A stretch of 14,107 bases of DNA from CAIWTU01 sp035686205. Its GTDB lineage: Bacteria > Desulfobacterota > Desulfuromonadia > Geobacterales > Geobacteraceae. Position numbers and translations under genes: made by a program. The notes beneath the pieces are model-generated. The model was given only the letters and a program-made list of their open reading frames with translations, searched no databases and was not told the origin of the DNA. The stretch's first letter is position 1; each line of letters starts with the position of its first letter. This document shows, one piece after another, positions 13,942 through 14,107 of the stretch. The stretch lies in the NCBI GenBank assembly GCA_035686205.1, contig DASRZQ010000163.1, forward strand, positions 1 to 14,107. The letters run 5' to 3'.

Positions 13942-14107
13942 CTACATTCCTCCCGTCACCGGAGAAAATCCAATCCGGTCCCCCTGGTTAAGGACGGTCC
14001 AGAAGCCCACTTCCCTGTGGTTCCTGAATACGATCTTCACTGCGTCGAGGGGGATCTCCATCTTTTCCGTCAAATCGTGGACCGTTGATCCCTCGTATAG
14101 TTCAAAT
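13942..14107 (-). CDS. MoaD/ThiS-like ubiquitin-fold sulfur carrier (3' part)
   Basis: The last 54 residues of a small protein running in from the right edge. The pattern LYEGSTVHDLTEKMEIP (short helix after a strand), then VKIVFRNHREV and the end LNQGDRIGFSPVTGGM is that of MoaD/ThiS-family beta-grasp proteins. Their C-terminal Gly-Gly is adenylated and carries sulfur for molybdopterin/tungstopterin, thiamine or related products. Here one Met follows the Gly-Gly, so either it must be removed before activation or the protein does not work as a classical carrier. Partners lie outside the window, so the pathway is open. Confidence 0.75.
   Translation of the reverse strand, partial: FELYEGSTVHDLTEKMEIPLDAVKIVFRNHREVGFWTVLNQGDRIGFSPVTGGM

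Overview
The window looks like a chromosomal segment from a Gram-negative bacterium of the Desulfobacterota/Geobacter type (former Deltaproteobacteria). The grounds are moderately high GC with many CGG/CCG codons, MreB with a membrane-anchored PpiD/SurA-like foldase, a long GAF-type sigma-54 activator, and a large uncharacterised protein of a kind I associate with that group. This assignment is inference; there is no rRNA or tRNA gene in the window.

Layout: (1) At the left edge a gene on the minus strand begins (possibly an amidohydrolase), with mreB upstream of it on the same strand. (2) Divergent from mreB are a SurA/PpiD-like periplasmic foldase and purC, both on plus. (3) Two small unknown proteins with four-cysteine zinc-ribbon patterns are transcribed divergently (4379-4825 minus, 5041-5604 plus) around a shared control region. 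(4) A GT4 glycosyltransferase (minus) is divergent from a PhnP-like metallo-beta-lactamase-fold hydrolase (plus). The hydrolase is followed by a 614-residue protein of unknown function and a 936-residue three-GAF sigma-54 activator with its own promoter. (5) About 1.3 kb of AT-richer, gene-poor accessory DNA follows (12605-13941). It holds one small membrane protein gene, and immediately after its stop codon lies a structure with the organisation of an integron attC site. Next come a 66-bp inverted-repeat element, a 12-bp tandem duplication and a GC hairpin. (6) At the right edge is the 3' part of a MoaD/ThiS-like gene on minus.

Two things stand out. First, four intergenic spacers (3262-3372, 4290-4346, 5620-5686, 9628-9710) carry degenerate arrays of 7-bp words. 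In three of them two arrays face each other and form a long imperfect hairpin, and in one the repeat supplies the last codons and the stop of the glycosyltransferase gene. Second, the lone attC-like site and the gene before it suggest a gene cassette stranded outside a recognisable integron, because no integrase gene is visible here.

The genes do not form one pathway. They cover cell shape (MreB), envelope protein folding, purine synthesis, sugar transfer, and a possible regulatory unit formed by the 614-residue protein and the sigma-54 activator.
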